Below are positions 23,854 through 34,195 of a stretch of DNA of 64,000 nt, piece by piece. The stretch is from Coix lacryma-jobi var. lacryma-jobi (taxonomy: Eukaryota; Streptophyta; Magnoliopsida; Poales; Poaceae): positions 32,130,411 to 32,194,410 of the forward strand of contig CM019823.1 of the NCBI GenBank assembly GCA_009763385.1, given 5' to 3'. Each line of letters begins with the position of its first letter. The stretch's first letter is position 1. A program made the position numbers and the translations under genes. Under the pieces are notes generated by a model. That model worked only from the letters and a program-made list of their open reading frames with translations. It was not told the origin of the DNA and did not search any database.

Positions 23854-25833
23854 TCATCCACTTTTTGATGGTACCCAAACTAGTTTGGGTCCTCTCAAGT
23901 TAGGTGCAACATACTTTGGCATAGCCTTAGTATGAGTAGCGGGATGTTTTGCAATAGCGACCAATGTGGTACCATTTACATCCTTCCTAAGCATAGAATC
24001 ATTAGTAATTGAAATAGGCTTAGGGGTCATACCTAGGGGACATGAATGAGCCATGTGTCCCCTTTCCCGGCATGAGTAGCAACTTCTCTTTGATTGAGCC
24101 TTCTCTTCTTTGCTCATTTGTTGCTTCTCATTGCCTTGCCTCTCATGAGTTGCTTGAGCCTTCTTCTCAAGCTTGTTAGGACACTTCGAGGCAAAGTGTC
24201 TCATATCACCACACTTGTAGCACTTGATGTGAGCCAAATCTTTCTTCTCATCTTGATTCTTGCTCATCATCTTGGCATCTTGGATATGAGTTGGATGCCT
24301 TGCTCTTCCGCCCCTTCTTGTTTTCTTCTTCTTCATCAAGTCACCATCTTGATGGTTGTTCTTGATTTGAGCTTGGGGCTTCTCTTTTTGCTCAACTTGT
24401 GGCTTTAGTTGAGGCTCATCTTGTTGCTTCACCAATCGCTTGGTTGGGCACATAGAGGTGAGATGTCCTCTAGTGCGGCACTTGAAGCACTTGACATGCT
24501 TGAGCCTTTCTTCCTTCTCCTTCAACTTGAGCTTTTCTTTGTCGGGGCAAGCATTTGCAAGATGTCCCATTTCATGGCACCGATAGCACATGAAATGAGA
24601 TAGCTTCTCTTGTTCTTGCTTCTTCATCTCTCTTTCATACTTCTTCTTTCCCCATCTTTTGCCTTTGATCTTGCTCTTGTTGAAGCCAATGCCACTCTTG
24701 TCACCATAGCTCTTTTGATTCTTCAATATGTGCTCAAAGGTGACTTTGGAGTTGTAGCACCTCTCTAACTTGTTGCTCAAATTCTTCACTTCACTTTTGA
24801 GCTCATTGTTCTCCTTTAAAATGTTAGTCTCACAAGATATAGAAGTAGAACAAGCATTTATGTGTGAAGAACATGGCATAGATAATAAATCATCACAGGA
24901 GGTGGATACATGCTTCTTCTCTACATCACAAGGATTAGTCACATGTTGCAATTTATCATTTGACCCAAATGATGAGCTCTCACTAGTTTTAGTTTCTTCA
25001 TTAGAAAGCTTCTTAGTGAGAAAAGCATGGTCTTGTACCAAGTTGTCATGAGCAACACTAAGTTCCTCATGAGTCAATTTAAGCTCATCATGTGAACAAG
25101 TAGTGACATAAAGTAGATGCTTTTGTTGTTCACATGCATACTTTAGAAATGAGTTTTCTTTTTCCAATTTTGCATTTTTAGACATCTCATTTTCTAAAGC
25201 GATGGTCATGCTAGCATATTTACTCAAGAGCTCCTCATATGCATTAAGATCAATCACATTAGCTTTGCAAACCTTAGTGTCACCGTGTGACATGAAGCAA
25301 TGTGATGTAGTGGTTGGAGAGCTCGAAGAAGTATCACTCTCATAGCCGGAGCATGAACCATCATCATCAAGTGTGCTTGGAATATCATCATCACTTGCAT
25401 CACTTGAGCTTGAGGTGGAGCAATCTTCCACAATCACGGAGTTGTGGTCTTGCTCAACCACCTCGCGTGCCATCTCTATGTGATCCTCCTCCTTGAATTT
25501 GCCATCATCCCAAATAGAGAAATCACCGTAGAGATATTTGAGTGCCATCCAAATATCATGGGCACTCACCGAAGTCATCACCCTGCCAAATATCTCATCT
25601 TGCAAAGCATTTGTTAGAAAACATTGGGCTTGTGCATCGAGTGTTAGGCAATCCTCTTGTGCTTGGGTTAGATTACTCTCATCCAAGGCATGAGTAAAAC
25701 CAACAACAACGATCCACCAAAACTTCGGACCAAAAGCACGGAAATGATCAAGCATATGAAGTTTCCATCGTGCATAGTGTGTGCCATCAAAAATATGTGT
25801 GTCACACTCAACATCTAGCCAACTAGTCGTCAT
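23854..25833 (-). CDS. Intact gag protein of the gag-only LTR element
   Basis: An unbroken 659-codon frame. Residues 1-110 (WLDVECDTHIFDGTHYARWK; LTNALQDEIFGRV; HDIWMALKYLYGD) form the DUF4219/UBN2-like gag core that builds the particle shell. A Ser/Asp-rich linker follows (about 125-190), then a long predicted coiled coil (about 205-400). Four CCHC zinc knuckles follow at about 414-428 (CYRCHEMGHLANAC), 448-461 (CFKCRTRGHLTSMC), 537-550 (CYKCGDMRHFASKC) and 584-598 (CYSCRERGHMAHSC), which would bind the element RNA. Four knuckles are more than the usual one or two. The start lies just inside the primer-binding site region (51 bp from the LTR). No pol follows. Intactness with a near-identical LTR pair suggests a recently mobile, possibly still gag-producing family. 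Confidence 0.92.
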   Translation of the reverse strand: MTTSWLDVECDTHIFDGTHYARWKLHMLDHFRAFGPKFWWIVVVGFTHALDESNLTQAQEDCLTLDAQAQCFLTNALQDEIFGRVMTSVSAHDIWMALKYLYGDFSIWDDGKFKEEDHIEMAREVVEQDHNSVIVEDCSTSSSSDASDDDIPSTLDDDGSCSGYESDTSSSSPTTTSHCFMSHGDTKVCKANVIDLNAYEELLSKYASMTIALENEMSKNAKLEKENSFLKYACEQQKHLLYVTTCSHDELKLTHEELSVAHDNLVQDHAFLTKKLSNEETKTSESSSFGSNDKLQHVTNPCDVEKKHVSTSCDDLLSMPCSSHINACSTSISCETNILKENNELKSEVKNLSNKLERCYNSKVTFEHILKNQKSYGDKSGIGFNKSKIKGKRWGKKKYEREMKKQEQEKLSHFMCYRCHEMGHLANACPDKEKLKLKEKEERLKHVKCFKCRTRGHLTSMCPTKRLVKQQDEPQLKPQVEQKEKPQAQIKNNHQDGDLMKKKKTRRGGRARHPTHIQDAKMMSKNQDEKKDLAHIKCYKCGDMRHFASKCPNKLEKKAQATHERQGNEKQQMSKEEKAQSKRSCYSCRERGHMAHSCPLGMTPKPISITNDSMLRKDVNGTTLVAIAKHPATHTKAMPKYVAPNLRGPKLVWVPSKSG

Positions 25834-25869
25834 CCTCTCGGGTCGGTGAAGACCACAAATGAGAGACCT

Positions 25870-25882
25870 CGCTCCGATACCA
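25870..25882 (-). other. Primer-binding site of the gag-only element
   Basis: On the minus strand TGGTATCGGAGCG follows the LTR end TTCA with two bases between. It has the same one-base variant of the Met-tRNA site as the Copia at position 5, hinting that the two use the same tRNA and may be related. Confidence 0.85.
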
Positions 25883-25884
25883 AT

Positions 25885-28295
25885 TGAAGGGTCGAGATGG
25901 CGGACTAAAGGGGGGGGGTGAATAGTCCTTTTTAAAAACTTAAACTTAATTGCAGCGGAATGGCTAACCGAAATAAATGCGGAATTAAAACTATCGATCT
26001 AGCCAGGACTACACCCCTCTACTTATACTCTATGACACCTTATAAAAGATCCTAAACAATGCAAATAAGGTGTCGGGCTAGCTAAAGCTCACCTAACCAA
26101 TTCTAGAAGCAAGGTCACACAATCCTATGCCACTAGTACTTTAAGCACGAGGGAGCTCCTACACAAACTAGCAAGCAAAGCACAAAGCCTAAGCTCACTA
26201 GCAATGCTCAATAACAAGGCTACACAGGCCAAATTAGAGAGCTCAACTTAGCTACACAAACTAGATAGCTACACAAGCACAATATGTATGAAAGTAAATA
26301 TAAGCTTATGTATGGAGATTGCAAACCACCGAGAAGAGTAGACAATGTTGACACGGTGATTTTTCCCCGAGGTTCACTTGGTTGCCACCAAGCTAGTCCC
26401 CGTTGTGTCGACCACACACTTTGGTAGTTCGGCGGCTAATAGGCACCACACCTAGCTCGACACTCGAGCGCCGCAAGAACTCACCCACAAGTGAGGGTAA
26501 CTCAATGACACGCGCAATCCACTAGAGTTGCTCTTCGCGATCCCCGCGGGGCGAGCACAATGCCCCTCACAATCCTTCTCCGGAGCCACGCACAATCTTC
26601 ACGCGGGCTTCACGACGGAGACTCGATCACCAAGCCGTCTAGGAGGTGGCAACCTCCAAGAGTAATAAGCACCACCGGCTTGCAACTCGAACACCTAGTG
26701 CCACTCGATGCAATCTCTCAAAGCAACGCACTAGAATCGCTCACTCGCAATAGATCCGCACACTAGCAAGCACAAGCGAGTTAGAGGGCTCCCAAGCACA
26801 TCCACACAAGCCACCAAGGCTTTGGAGTGCACCAACACCGACCTAGGGCCGGCTACAACGACTATATATAGAGGGGGGAGGGCGGTGGCCCGATCCCCAC
26901 CTTTTTGCGCTTTGCCGGTAGTACCGGCCCCTCCTGGGCGGTAGTACCGGCCTTGGTCAAACTAGCCGTTTCCTCACATCCCGCTGATTAAGGCGAAGTA
27001 CCGATCCCTGGTCGGTTCCTCCGAGGTCGGTAGTACCGAGTTAATGGCGGTACTACCGCCAGGCCAAAATCGCCGCGAACAGAGAGCTCTGCGAAAAACC
27101 AGTCACTACCGACCTTGCGTCGGTACCACCGTGGGCGGTAGTACCGAGGTAATGGCGGTACTACCGGCAAGCCATTTTTCAAAACAACAGAGAGCCTCGC
27201 GAAAAACCAGCCACTACCGACCTTGCGTCGGTACCACCGTGGGCGGTAGTACCGAGGTAATGGCGGTACTACCGACAAGCCATTTTTCAGAAACTACAGA
27301 GAGCCTCGCGAAACTCCTCAGGGCCACGGTACCACCGACCATCCGGTCGGTACCACCGCCGGCGGTAGTACCGAGGTAATAGCGGTACCACCGCCAGGCC
27401 AAAAACGTCCCATTACAGAGAGGGCTGCACGCAGCACCTATGGGCGGTACCACCGACCACCCTGGTCGGTACCACCGACCATACACAGAAAACTCCATTT
27501 TCTTCTCCGTTTTGATCCAAACCAACTCCAACAACTTCTCCTTTGCAAATGTGCTAACACCAACAAGTGTACAACATCATGTGCATGTGTGTTAGCATTT
27601 TCACAAACATATTCAAAAGATTTTCACTTGCTCTCACCACGCCACTCGATCTTAGTAACATCGCAAAGTTAGATCGCTCAAGTGGCACTAGATGACCGAT
27701 ATGCAAACAAGTTTGCTCCTCTTAATAGTACGGCCATCTATCCTAAACCCGGTCATAATCTTCTCTACACACCTATGACCGGTGAAATGAAATGCCCTAC
27801 AAATATACCTTTGCCTTGCGCATTCCATTCCATCTCCTTCGGTGTTGATGCAACACATGCACCAACCTATCTTCAAATGATATGATCCACTTCATATCAT
27901 CACATGGCCTCCATGGTCCATCGATCTTGACATCACTTGCTCTTCACCATCGCTTCGGTCCTTTGGCGCCAAGTCTTGCTTAAGCCTCCCGACACTCGGT
28001 ACCAACGGCTTCAAAGCCTCAACTTGCCCTTCACCTTCGCAACCGGTCCATCAAGCCAAGTCTTGCCTTGATCTTCTCCATCTTAGCCATATGACCACAT
28101 GTCATGTCACATATGCAATAAGCTCCTTCATCACATGTATGAGCCTTGCAACATCTTCCAAGCCATTTCACCTCTATGGCATATGTTGCTCACACATGAT
28201 CACCTATGGACTAATCACCTGTGTAATTTACTTCAAACACCATTAGTCCACCTAAAGTTGTCACTCAATTACCAAAACCAAACTAGGACCTTTCA
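25885..28295 (-). repeat. 5' LTR of the gag-only element (right on the + strand)
   Basis: A 2,411-bp partner of 18,457-20,866 that would hold the promoter for the minus-strand transcript. It includes the second copy of the GGTAGTACCG array. Its right edge CCTTTCA is followed by the GGCGG duplication. Confidence 0.92.
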
Positions 28296-29375
28296 GGCGG
28301 TCGATCACTGGCATGTACCACACCGACAGTGTCGGACTTCTCCTCAGCGTGTAACCCTCTTCTTCCTTGTCCTGCTAATGAGCCGAGATGCGATTGGCTA
28401 CAACACTACTCTTGTTGACACCCTTCTTCTTCTTCCTCTGACCACCTCGCAAGGCCTCATCGTCGTTTGCATCCACACGACAGCTAGCATTTCTCTTGTA
28501 GCGATTGGCGCCACAGTGCGGATAGCTCATCAAATTCTCATACTTTGTGCCCCGATAGAGGATGCAGTGGTTAGGGCAGGCATCAAACTTTCTAAGCTTC
28601 ATCGCCACTGGTCGGATAAGCTTCTTCGCCTGATACGTATTTGCTGGAATCTTGTTACTCATCGGGAATGTTTTAGCAAGGTAACCTAACAACTCATCAA
28701 AGCTATTGTCTGACCACCCATGCCGAGCCTTCATCATCAACATGTAGAGGTTGATCGGAGCACCGTGCAATCCTTCAGACATTTCCCGCCGTCCTTATAT
28801 AAAGGATCAAGTGACGCCTGCTTCATGTCTCTAAAATTTTCCAGCCACTTCGGGGAGCCATACACGACGTCGTCTTCGTCGATGTGGTTGAGTAAATCCT
28901 GAAACAGCTGCACATCCGTAGGGTCCTGCACCGTAGCGTCCTCAACATCTCCACCACCATCATCTGTCATATCCTGGAGTACATCCTCCACAGCGATGTA
29001 GTCATGAGCACTACTATCACTGAAGGCTGGCGCTACTGTTGCTGATGAGACGTGCGCTTCAGGATCTTGGTTCACCGTCGTCGTCGATGTTGAGCTTACT
29101 CCAGATGCCGCCCCGACACTCGGATCAAATCTCTTGCCATGATGAGTCCACACTGTGTAATCCTCCATGAAACCAAAACGAATCAAATGAGATTGCATTG
29201 TGCCTTCGTCTTTGAAGGCTGTCAGATTCTTGCAGCGATGACATGGACATATGATTGTCATCTGGTTCGATCTCTCACAGTCAGCTTTCACAGCGGCAAT
29301 AAACTTTCTCAATTCAACGAGATATCGCACATCAAGTACTCTATTGACCTTATACATCCATTCCGACCGGTCCAT

Positions 29376-29759
29376 TGTACCTGCGATCCTTAATTACACA
29401 CATCATGAATCACAAAACAAAGATGAATTAAGAAAATAATAATTTATTATATTTACGTTAAATCTAGGGATAGAAATAATGACGACAAATAAAATTAATG
29501 CATCTATGATGAACTTAGAGAAACAAATATCAGTTTTCTCTCTCCTCCATGAAACTAGATCTAAAAAGGAGGCTAAAAAGAGAGGGGAAAGAGGGTGGAG
29601 ATCATCTAGGTACCTCTTGTGGAGTACTTCTTCTCCAAATCAAACAAATAAACCTAAAAAACAAGTTATTTAGGGTAAAAATTCGGCAAAACTTCTCCCC
29701 CCATTTTTGTCTAGAGGGAGAAGATGATCGGCTTCGTTACTGCTGGCGGCGGCAGCTTA
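29376..29759 (-). other. CACTA-A 5' leader upstream of the transposase
   Basis: There is no coding frame of note. It lies between the transposase start and the subterminal repeats, so it should contain promoter and leader. AT-rich; a clear TATA box was not singled out. Confidence 0.5.
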
Positions 29760-30069
29760 GCCTGCAATAACCGAAGTGGGCAACGTAAGGAGCCCACTGC
29801 GGTTAATCGTCTTTAACCGCAGCGGGCGTCTTTACAAGCCCGCTGCGGTTGATCATTAACCGCAGCGGGCAACTAAGGATGCCCGTTGCAGTTAAAGAAG
29901 ATTAACCGCAGCGGGCTTCTTACGTTGCCTACTGCGGTTAATTATTAACCGCAGCGGGCGCTTCGGTGGCTGGCCGCTCCAGGCCGGCCACTGAATAACC
30001 AACCATGGCGAGCAAAAATTGTGCCCGCCACGGAGCCCAACGTTGCGCATATTCAATTCTGTAGTAGTG
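29760..30069 (-). repeat. CACTA-A right end: subterminal repeats and TIR
   Basis: At least seven copies of CCGCAGCGGGC/GCCCGCTGCGGTTAA in both orientations between about 29,765 and 29,960, then ~95 bp to the terminal CTGTAGTAGTG at 30,069. Subterminal repeats of this kind are the transposase-complex binding sites in known EnSpm elements. Confidence 0.85.
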
Positions 30070-32010
30070 TGGTGGTCAAAATAAAAACATGGAAAACTAA
30101 ATTTAAAAATGTACTTGTATAACTTTAAAAAATTGAAACTTATTTTATATGTAGTACATCTATATCTATGTGTTGTAAAGGTTGCGATATACAAACTTAC
30201 TTTTAAAAAACTCAACCCGCAGGGGTAAGACAACCCCGAGCATTATGCTTAAGAAGAAGACCTTCTTACGCAGGTTGAGAAAACCCCTGAACTCTTGCCT
30301 TACCCATACACGGTACTGCAGCTCTCCTGAGACTAGGCTAGCCTTAGACCTGTGCTTTGGTATGGGGCAGACGAGGAATTTTTTTTTTTCAACACGTGAT
30401 AAACTACGCGTCCTCCGGCCAACAAATCCGCCTCAGTGGAGGTTGGAACTCTGGCCGACAGGGTGCAAGGAGAACAAAGTTCATACAAAAATGTCAACTT
30501 TCATTTGTATATGCACTACAAAACAAAAATCCTTCCTGAGTACATCGAGTTTAAAGTTTCATGTAATAACAAAAACTTTCTTAAACTTGCTTACTTCTCT
30601 GCTTAATCGAATGAGAAGTTCTCCTCCTGAGTTTTCTCAAAAAAGAAAACAGACTAAAAAAATATAGAAAGGTTAAGATTATAGTTTCTTATGTGGAAGA
30701 ACATAGATACCAAAGTGCTAAAGAGGGTTTAGAGTTTACATAGCTAGGCTAAGATTGTTGCATAGTTTTTTTAGAACCCAATTCACCTCCCGCCTCGTGT
30801 GCCATTTGCCCCTGACATCATTCCCTCATTATTCACAAAAGTCTGCCATCACTGCACATCCACTTATTGGCCACATCGACATGATGTCCAAGAAGACGCG
30901 CATGCTCATGTAGTGCCACGGTCCACCTGGATACTATAGGCGCCTGTGACCATGCTCCTCATACGTATGAACCACTGGCAGCGGAGCTATTCAGTTCAGA
31001 GAGAGGGTATATATACGAGGGACAACTGGCTGGATGTTGCACAAAAGAATCCGTCTTTCTTTAAATATTAGATAGATACACCCTCTGCCCTAAAAATATA
31101 GATGGACAACGGCCCGCCACAGCCCAGTACCAAATCGACTAGACAAACCGTGCATCTTAGGCACATGGACCTAGTCTTCGGCCAGTCACAACACTATGGG
31201 CCACTTGTCGTACTGGGCCAGCTTGATAAGCACAAATTTTTTACAGATCGGTCTAGCCCGAGGCCCACCAAATGCCAACATAGAGATGGGGGTGCCAGAG
31301 GCACTTGCACCCCAAGAGACGGCAGCCACCGCCAGGTGGGTTGCAGCTCGCCCCAAAGGCGCTCGTGGCCAGGATCCGCTCAAGGATGGCGTGCTCGTCG
31401 GAGATCTGGCTAGGCGTACAGCTGAGAGGGAGCGCCACCACCTCCCACTTTGGAGCGAGACAGAGCCGAGGAAGAAGACGCGAAGGATGGGCAGACTCGA
31501 CGCTTGCGGTAGCCGTTGGTGAGCTCGTCCTCAGATCTGGCTTATCGAGGCGGGAGGAGAGGGTGGAGGTGCTTCCGGTCACGTTTGGGAAGCGTTAGGG
31601 CGAGGTGCGGGAGGAGAGGAAAGATAGGAGGAGGTCACTCGGCGGCAGGGGTGCGGCTAGGGGACGGGCTGACGGCGGGTGGGATGGGATCAAGGGAACA
31701 TCCAAATAGTGAATATGGAATATGAATTAGAATTCCTCTATTTATATATATTGGACCTTTACCGGGCCTTAGGCTATTATTACGTGCCTCAGGTGAGGCC
31801 CAGTCATGGCCTGCTTCTCCGGGTCATGCCAGCCCAGGCTCAGACAACATCGGGCCAGGCCAAAAAAAATGGGTCTCGTGCCGGACGAACGGGCTCGGGC
31901 TACATGCCCATGTATATACCTACAAAAAGAGTTGTTATGGGAAGTGTGTTGGTCAAACTTTCTCAATTTTAACTGAGTTTGTAGAAAATACGTACAATAT
32001 TTATATCTCT
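30070..32010. other. Spacer between CACTA-A and CACTA-1, no recognised gene
   Basis: Mostly AT-rich to 31,090, then a GC-richer stretch (31,100-31,680) with short frames on both strands, none recognised; it might be a gene fragment. A run of GGGCTCGGGC/GGGTCATGCC-type sequence at 31,790-31,915 resembles the ends of hAT-type elements but has no clear TIR pair. Confidence 0.4.
30195..30370 (-). mobile_element. Possible 3' end of a plant L1-type LINE
   Basis: On the minus strand the segment ends with GTCTTCTTCTTAAGCATAATG, then a GGGGTTGTCTTACCCC hairpin, then GGTTGAGTTTTTTAAAAG. Plant L1 3' ends often have CTTCTTCTTAA-like sequence followed by a small stem-loop and an A/T-rich tail. There is no RT frame nearby, so at most a short 5'-truncated copy. 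Resemblance only. Confidence 0.3.
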
Positions 32011-32472
32011 CACTACAGGAAACACGATCTTCGCCGAGTGCCTGCGAGTTCGCCGAGTGCCAAATTTCGGGCACTCGGCGAAGAGCCTCTTTGCCGAGTG
32101 CCGGAAATATGGCACTCGGCGAAGAATGAGCACAAGGCAAAGCCAGCTTTGCCGAGTGCCCAACACTCGGCAAAGAAAAGCACTCGGCGAAAACACCTGT
32201 TTACCTAGTGCCGAACACTCGGCAACGATGAGCACTTGGCAAAGTCTCGCTGACCAGACGGCATCCGGGCCCGTTAGCTTTGCCGAGTGCCCGCCGTCTG
32301 GCACTCGGCGAAGACCATCTCTTTGCCGAGTGCCGGCCCACGTGGCACTCGGCGAAGAGTGCGGGCCTGGGCCATGCCACGTAAGCTGTGCTTTGCCGAG
32401 TGCCGCATGTCTGGCACTCGGCGAAGTGCTGCTCTTTGCTGAGTGTCAGTCTAAGTGGCACTCGGCAAAGTA
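32011..32472. repeat. CACTA-1 left TIR and subterminal repeats
   Basis: TIR CACTACAGGAAAC, then about 20 copies of TTTGCCGAGTGCC or its reverse complement GGCACTCGGCGAAG, alternating so that neighbouring copies form hairpins around short spacers. These would be binding sites for the element's second protein or transposase. Confidence 0.9.
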
Positions 32473-32481
32473 TTTTTTTTT

Positions 32482-33368
32482 ATTTTGGACACCAAATTTT
32501 TTGTGGGTCATCCCCACACTACCACTGTCAATATGTTCAAATTTGACAGTTTTTCAAAACTTTTTGTTATATTTTTTGACTTTCTTTAGTTTTGTTGAAT
32601 TTTCCCGAAAGACGCAAGTTTGAACTGCGGGTGCATCGAATAATGGATTTTCATGATTTAAAAAATGTTATTCTTGTTCTTAACCGTATGTTGAGGCCAA
32701 ATGCAAAAACTGACCCTAGGTTTCGATCAACGTGCTCACGGGGCAACGCCTCCAAATTAAGTGTGGACGGTTTTTTAATTATAGAAAATGCAAATGAATT
32801 CCGAAAATCGTGAAACTTGGCGAGATGTTGTTACATCATATGCGTATGTCATGAAAAAAATTTGAGAAAGTTTCGAGCAAATGGCCACGTACGATGCTTA
32901 CAAACCTGGACATCTCAAATGATATCACATGTTGAGATGTCCACGTTTGTAAGCATCGTACGTGGCCATTTGCTCGAAACTTTCTCAAAATTTTTTCATG
33001 ACATACGCATATGATGTAACAACATCTCGGCAAGTTTCATGATTTTCGGAATTCATTTGCATTTTCTATAATTAAAAAACCGTCCACACTTAATTTGGAG
33101 GCGTTGCCCCGTGAGCACGTTGATCGAAACCTAGGGTCAGTTTTTGCATTTGGCCTCAACATACGGTTAAGAACAAGAATAACATTTTTTAAATCATGAA
33201 AATCCATTATTCGATGCACCCGCAGTTCAAACTTGCGTCTTTCGGGAAAATTCAACAAAACTAAAGAAAGTCAAAAAATATAACAAAAAGTTTTGAAAAA
33301 CTGTCAAATTTGAACATATTGACAGTGGTAGTGTGGGGATGACCCACAAAAAATTTGGTGTCCAAAAT
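32482..33368. repeat. Near-perfect 0.89-kb palindrome in CACTA-1
   Basis: Left arm 32,482-32,918 and right arm 32,932-33,368, 437 bp each with a 13-bp spacer. The two arms encode the same 73-residue frame (MLNFPERRKFELRV...) at 32,592-32,813 (+) and 33,037-33,258 (-), so they are close to identical. I do not think that frame is a real gene. It stands between two blocks of subterminal repeats, upstream of the transposase. A read-through transcript would fold into a long double-stranded RNA. CACTA-2 has a homologous palindrome at the same place. Confidence 0.93.
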
Positions 33369-33387
33369 CAAAAAAAAAATGAAAATT

Positions 33388-33585
33388 TTGCCGAGTGTCA
33401 GCCCTGACACTCGGCAAAGAGCATCTTCGCCGAGTGCCGTGCCAGCTGGCACTCGGCGAAGAGTGGCCTGCTGGCCGCTTTGTGTCTGCCATGTGGCCCT
33501 CTTTGCCGAGTGCCAGATCGGCTGACACTCGGCAAAGAGAGGTTCTTCGCCGAGTGCCAGCCGATCTGGCACTCGGCAAAGAAGT
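33388..33585. repeat. Second block of subterminal-type repeats in CACTA-1
   Basis: About nine copies of TTTGCCGAGTGCC/GGCACTCGGCAAAG directly inside the palindrome, between it and the transposase leader. Together with the left-end block they flank the palindrome on both sides. Confidence 0.85.
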
Positions 33586-33599
33586 TCGAAAAGAAAAAA

Positions 33600-34195
33600 A
33601 AATACAAAACGGCCCGGCCGCCACCCACACACGCACACACTCACACAGACACGCACGCACGCACGCACGCAAGAACGACCGCGCCGCTGCGCCCCCGCCC
33701 GCCGGCGAGCCCCGCGGCCGCGCCCGTCGTCGCGCCCGCCGCCGCATCCCCGGCCCCTCCCCGCCGCACCCCCGTCCCGGCCCGGCCGCGCCGCCCCCGG
33801 CAGCCCTCCGGCCGCGCCGCCCCGGCCGCCCTCCGGCCGCGCCGCCCGGCCCACCGGCTGCCCGTCCCTGGCCGGCCAGTGGAGGAGAGGAGGAGGAGGA
33901 GGAGGAGGAGGTGGTGGAGGAGGAGAGGAGGAGTGGAGAAGAGAGGAGGAGAAGGAGGAGTGGAGAAGATAGGAGGAGAAGGAGAAGGAGAAGAGAGAAG
34001 GAAGGTGTCGGCTTAGGTCCGTCGACCCTCAAGCCGCTTCGGTCGTCTCCGTCGTCGTCGCCGAAGCTCGTTCTTGCTATTGTCGTCGTGAAGGTATGAC
34101 CTATGTAGTTAGTAAATAGTTAGTAGTTAGTAGTTAGTAGTTAGTAGTAGTGTTAGTAGTAGTTAGTAGTGTTAGTGTTAGTAGTAGTTGTACTA
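33600..34195 (+). other. CACTA-1 transposase leader: CA-repeat, GC-rich, GA-rich and TAG-rich tracts
   Basis: In order: CACACA/CGCACGCACG repeats (33,625-33,670), a GC-rich block of GCCGCGCCGCCCCCGGC type (33,675-33,870), GGAGGAGGA repeats (33,885-34,005), a candidate splice donor AAG|GTATGACC near 34,094, and TAGTAGTTAGTAG repeats (34,105-34,190). CACTA-2 has the same order (49,990-50,800). Probably promoter, leader exon and first intron. Long frames here are composition artefacts. Confidence 0.55.

Larger units (their letters stand above)
18457..28295 (-). mobile_element. Young gag-only LTR retrotransposon (TR-GAG type), TSD GGCGG
   Basis: Two ~2.41-kb LTRs, 18,457-20,866 and 25,885-28,295, begin TGAAGGG and end CCTTTCA on the + strand. 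The target duplication GGCGG lies at 18,452-18,456 and 28,296-28,300. Orientation is minus: the primer-binding site is inside the right LTR and the polypurine tract inside the left one. The only long frame is an intact 659-codon gag; protease, integrase and RT motifs are absent from the whole interior. This matches the known class of terminal-repeat retrotransposons that keep only gag and depend on an autonomous relative. I noticed only two substitutions and one G-run length difference between the LTRs, so the insertion is recent. Confidence 0.92.
15895..29375 (-). pseudogene. CACTA-A TNP2-type transposase, split by an LTR element and decayed
   Basis: The start at 29,375 (MDRSEWMYKVNRVLD) begins a Transpos_assoc-like domain with CPCHRCKN. 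The frame shifts near 28,755, and LYMLMMKARHGWSDNSFDELL opens the TNP2 domain, which also has ACPNHCILYRG. At 28,296 the gene is cut by the 9.8-kb gag-only element and resumes at 18,456 (MSWHASADRLKDDG, RFALSTDGMNPFG, GCVMCIDGTCYTYLK). Stops occur at about 28,372 and 17,888. Further parts follow in several frames: AIDCMHLEKNVFDS (about 17,530), the DUF4218-like FDIMVHLMMHMVDQIE and MWTYERFMSTLNRYVHN (about 17,000), and DUF4216-like FQCHWVNPKAV (about 16,280). TNP2 proteins cut and join element ends. With this many breaks it is inactive, even without the insertion. Confidence 0.85.
12694..30069 (-). mobile_element. CACTA-A: minus-strand CACTA/EnSpm element, interrupted twice
   Basis: The right end (the 5' end in element sense) is ...CTGTAGTAGTG at 30,054-30,069, i.e. 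CACTACTACAG on the minus strand, followed inward by CCGCAGCGGGC-type subterminal repeats. A TNP2-type transposase gene and a second ORF follow on the minus strand. The gag-only LTR element (18,457-28,295) splits the transposase gene, and the Copia element (1-12,693) cuts the second ORF. The remaining 3' end and second TIR should therefore lie left of the window. The subterminal motif differs from that of CACTA-1 and CACTA-2, so this is a separate family. All genes carry stops or frameshifts. The 3 bases outside the TIR are TGG; the matching duplication cannot be seen. Confidence 0.82.

Noticed and set aside
32592..33258. The same 73-codon frame on + and - strands
   Set aside because: Mirror image of the palindrome arms, not two genes; kept only as evidence for arm identity.
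33304..34099. Frames of 178-242 codons rich in Arg, Pro and Ala
   Set aside because: Caused by the GC-rich and GGAGGA leader tracts; no motifs and all frames are open at once.
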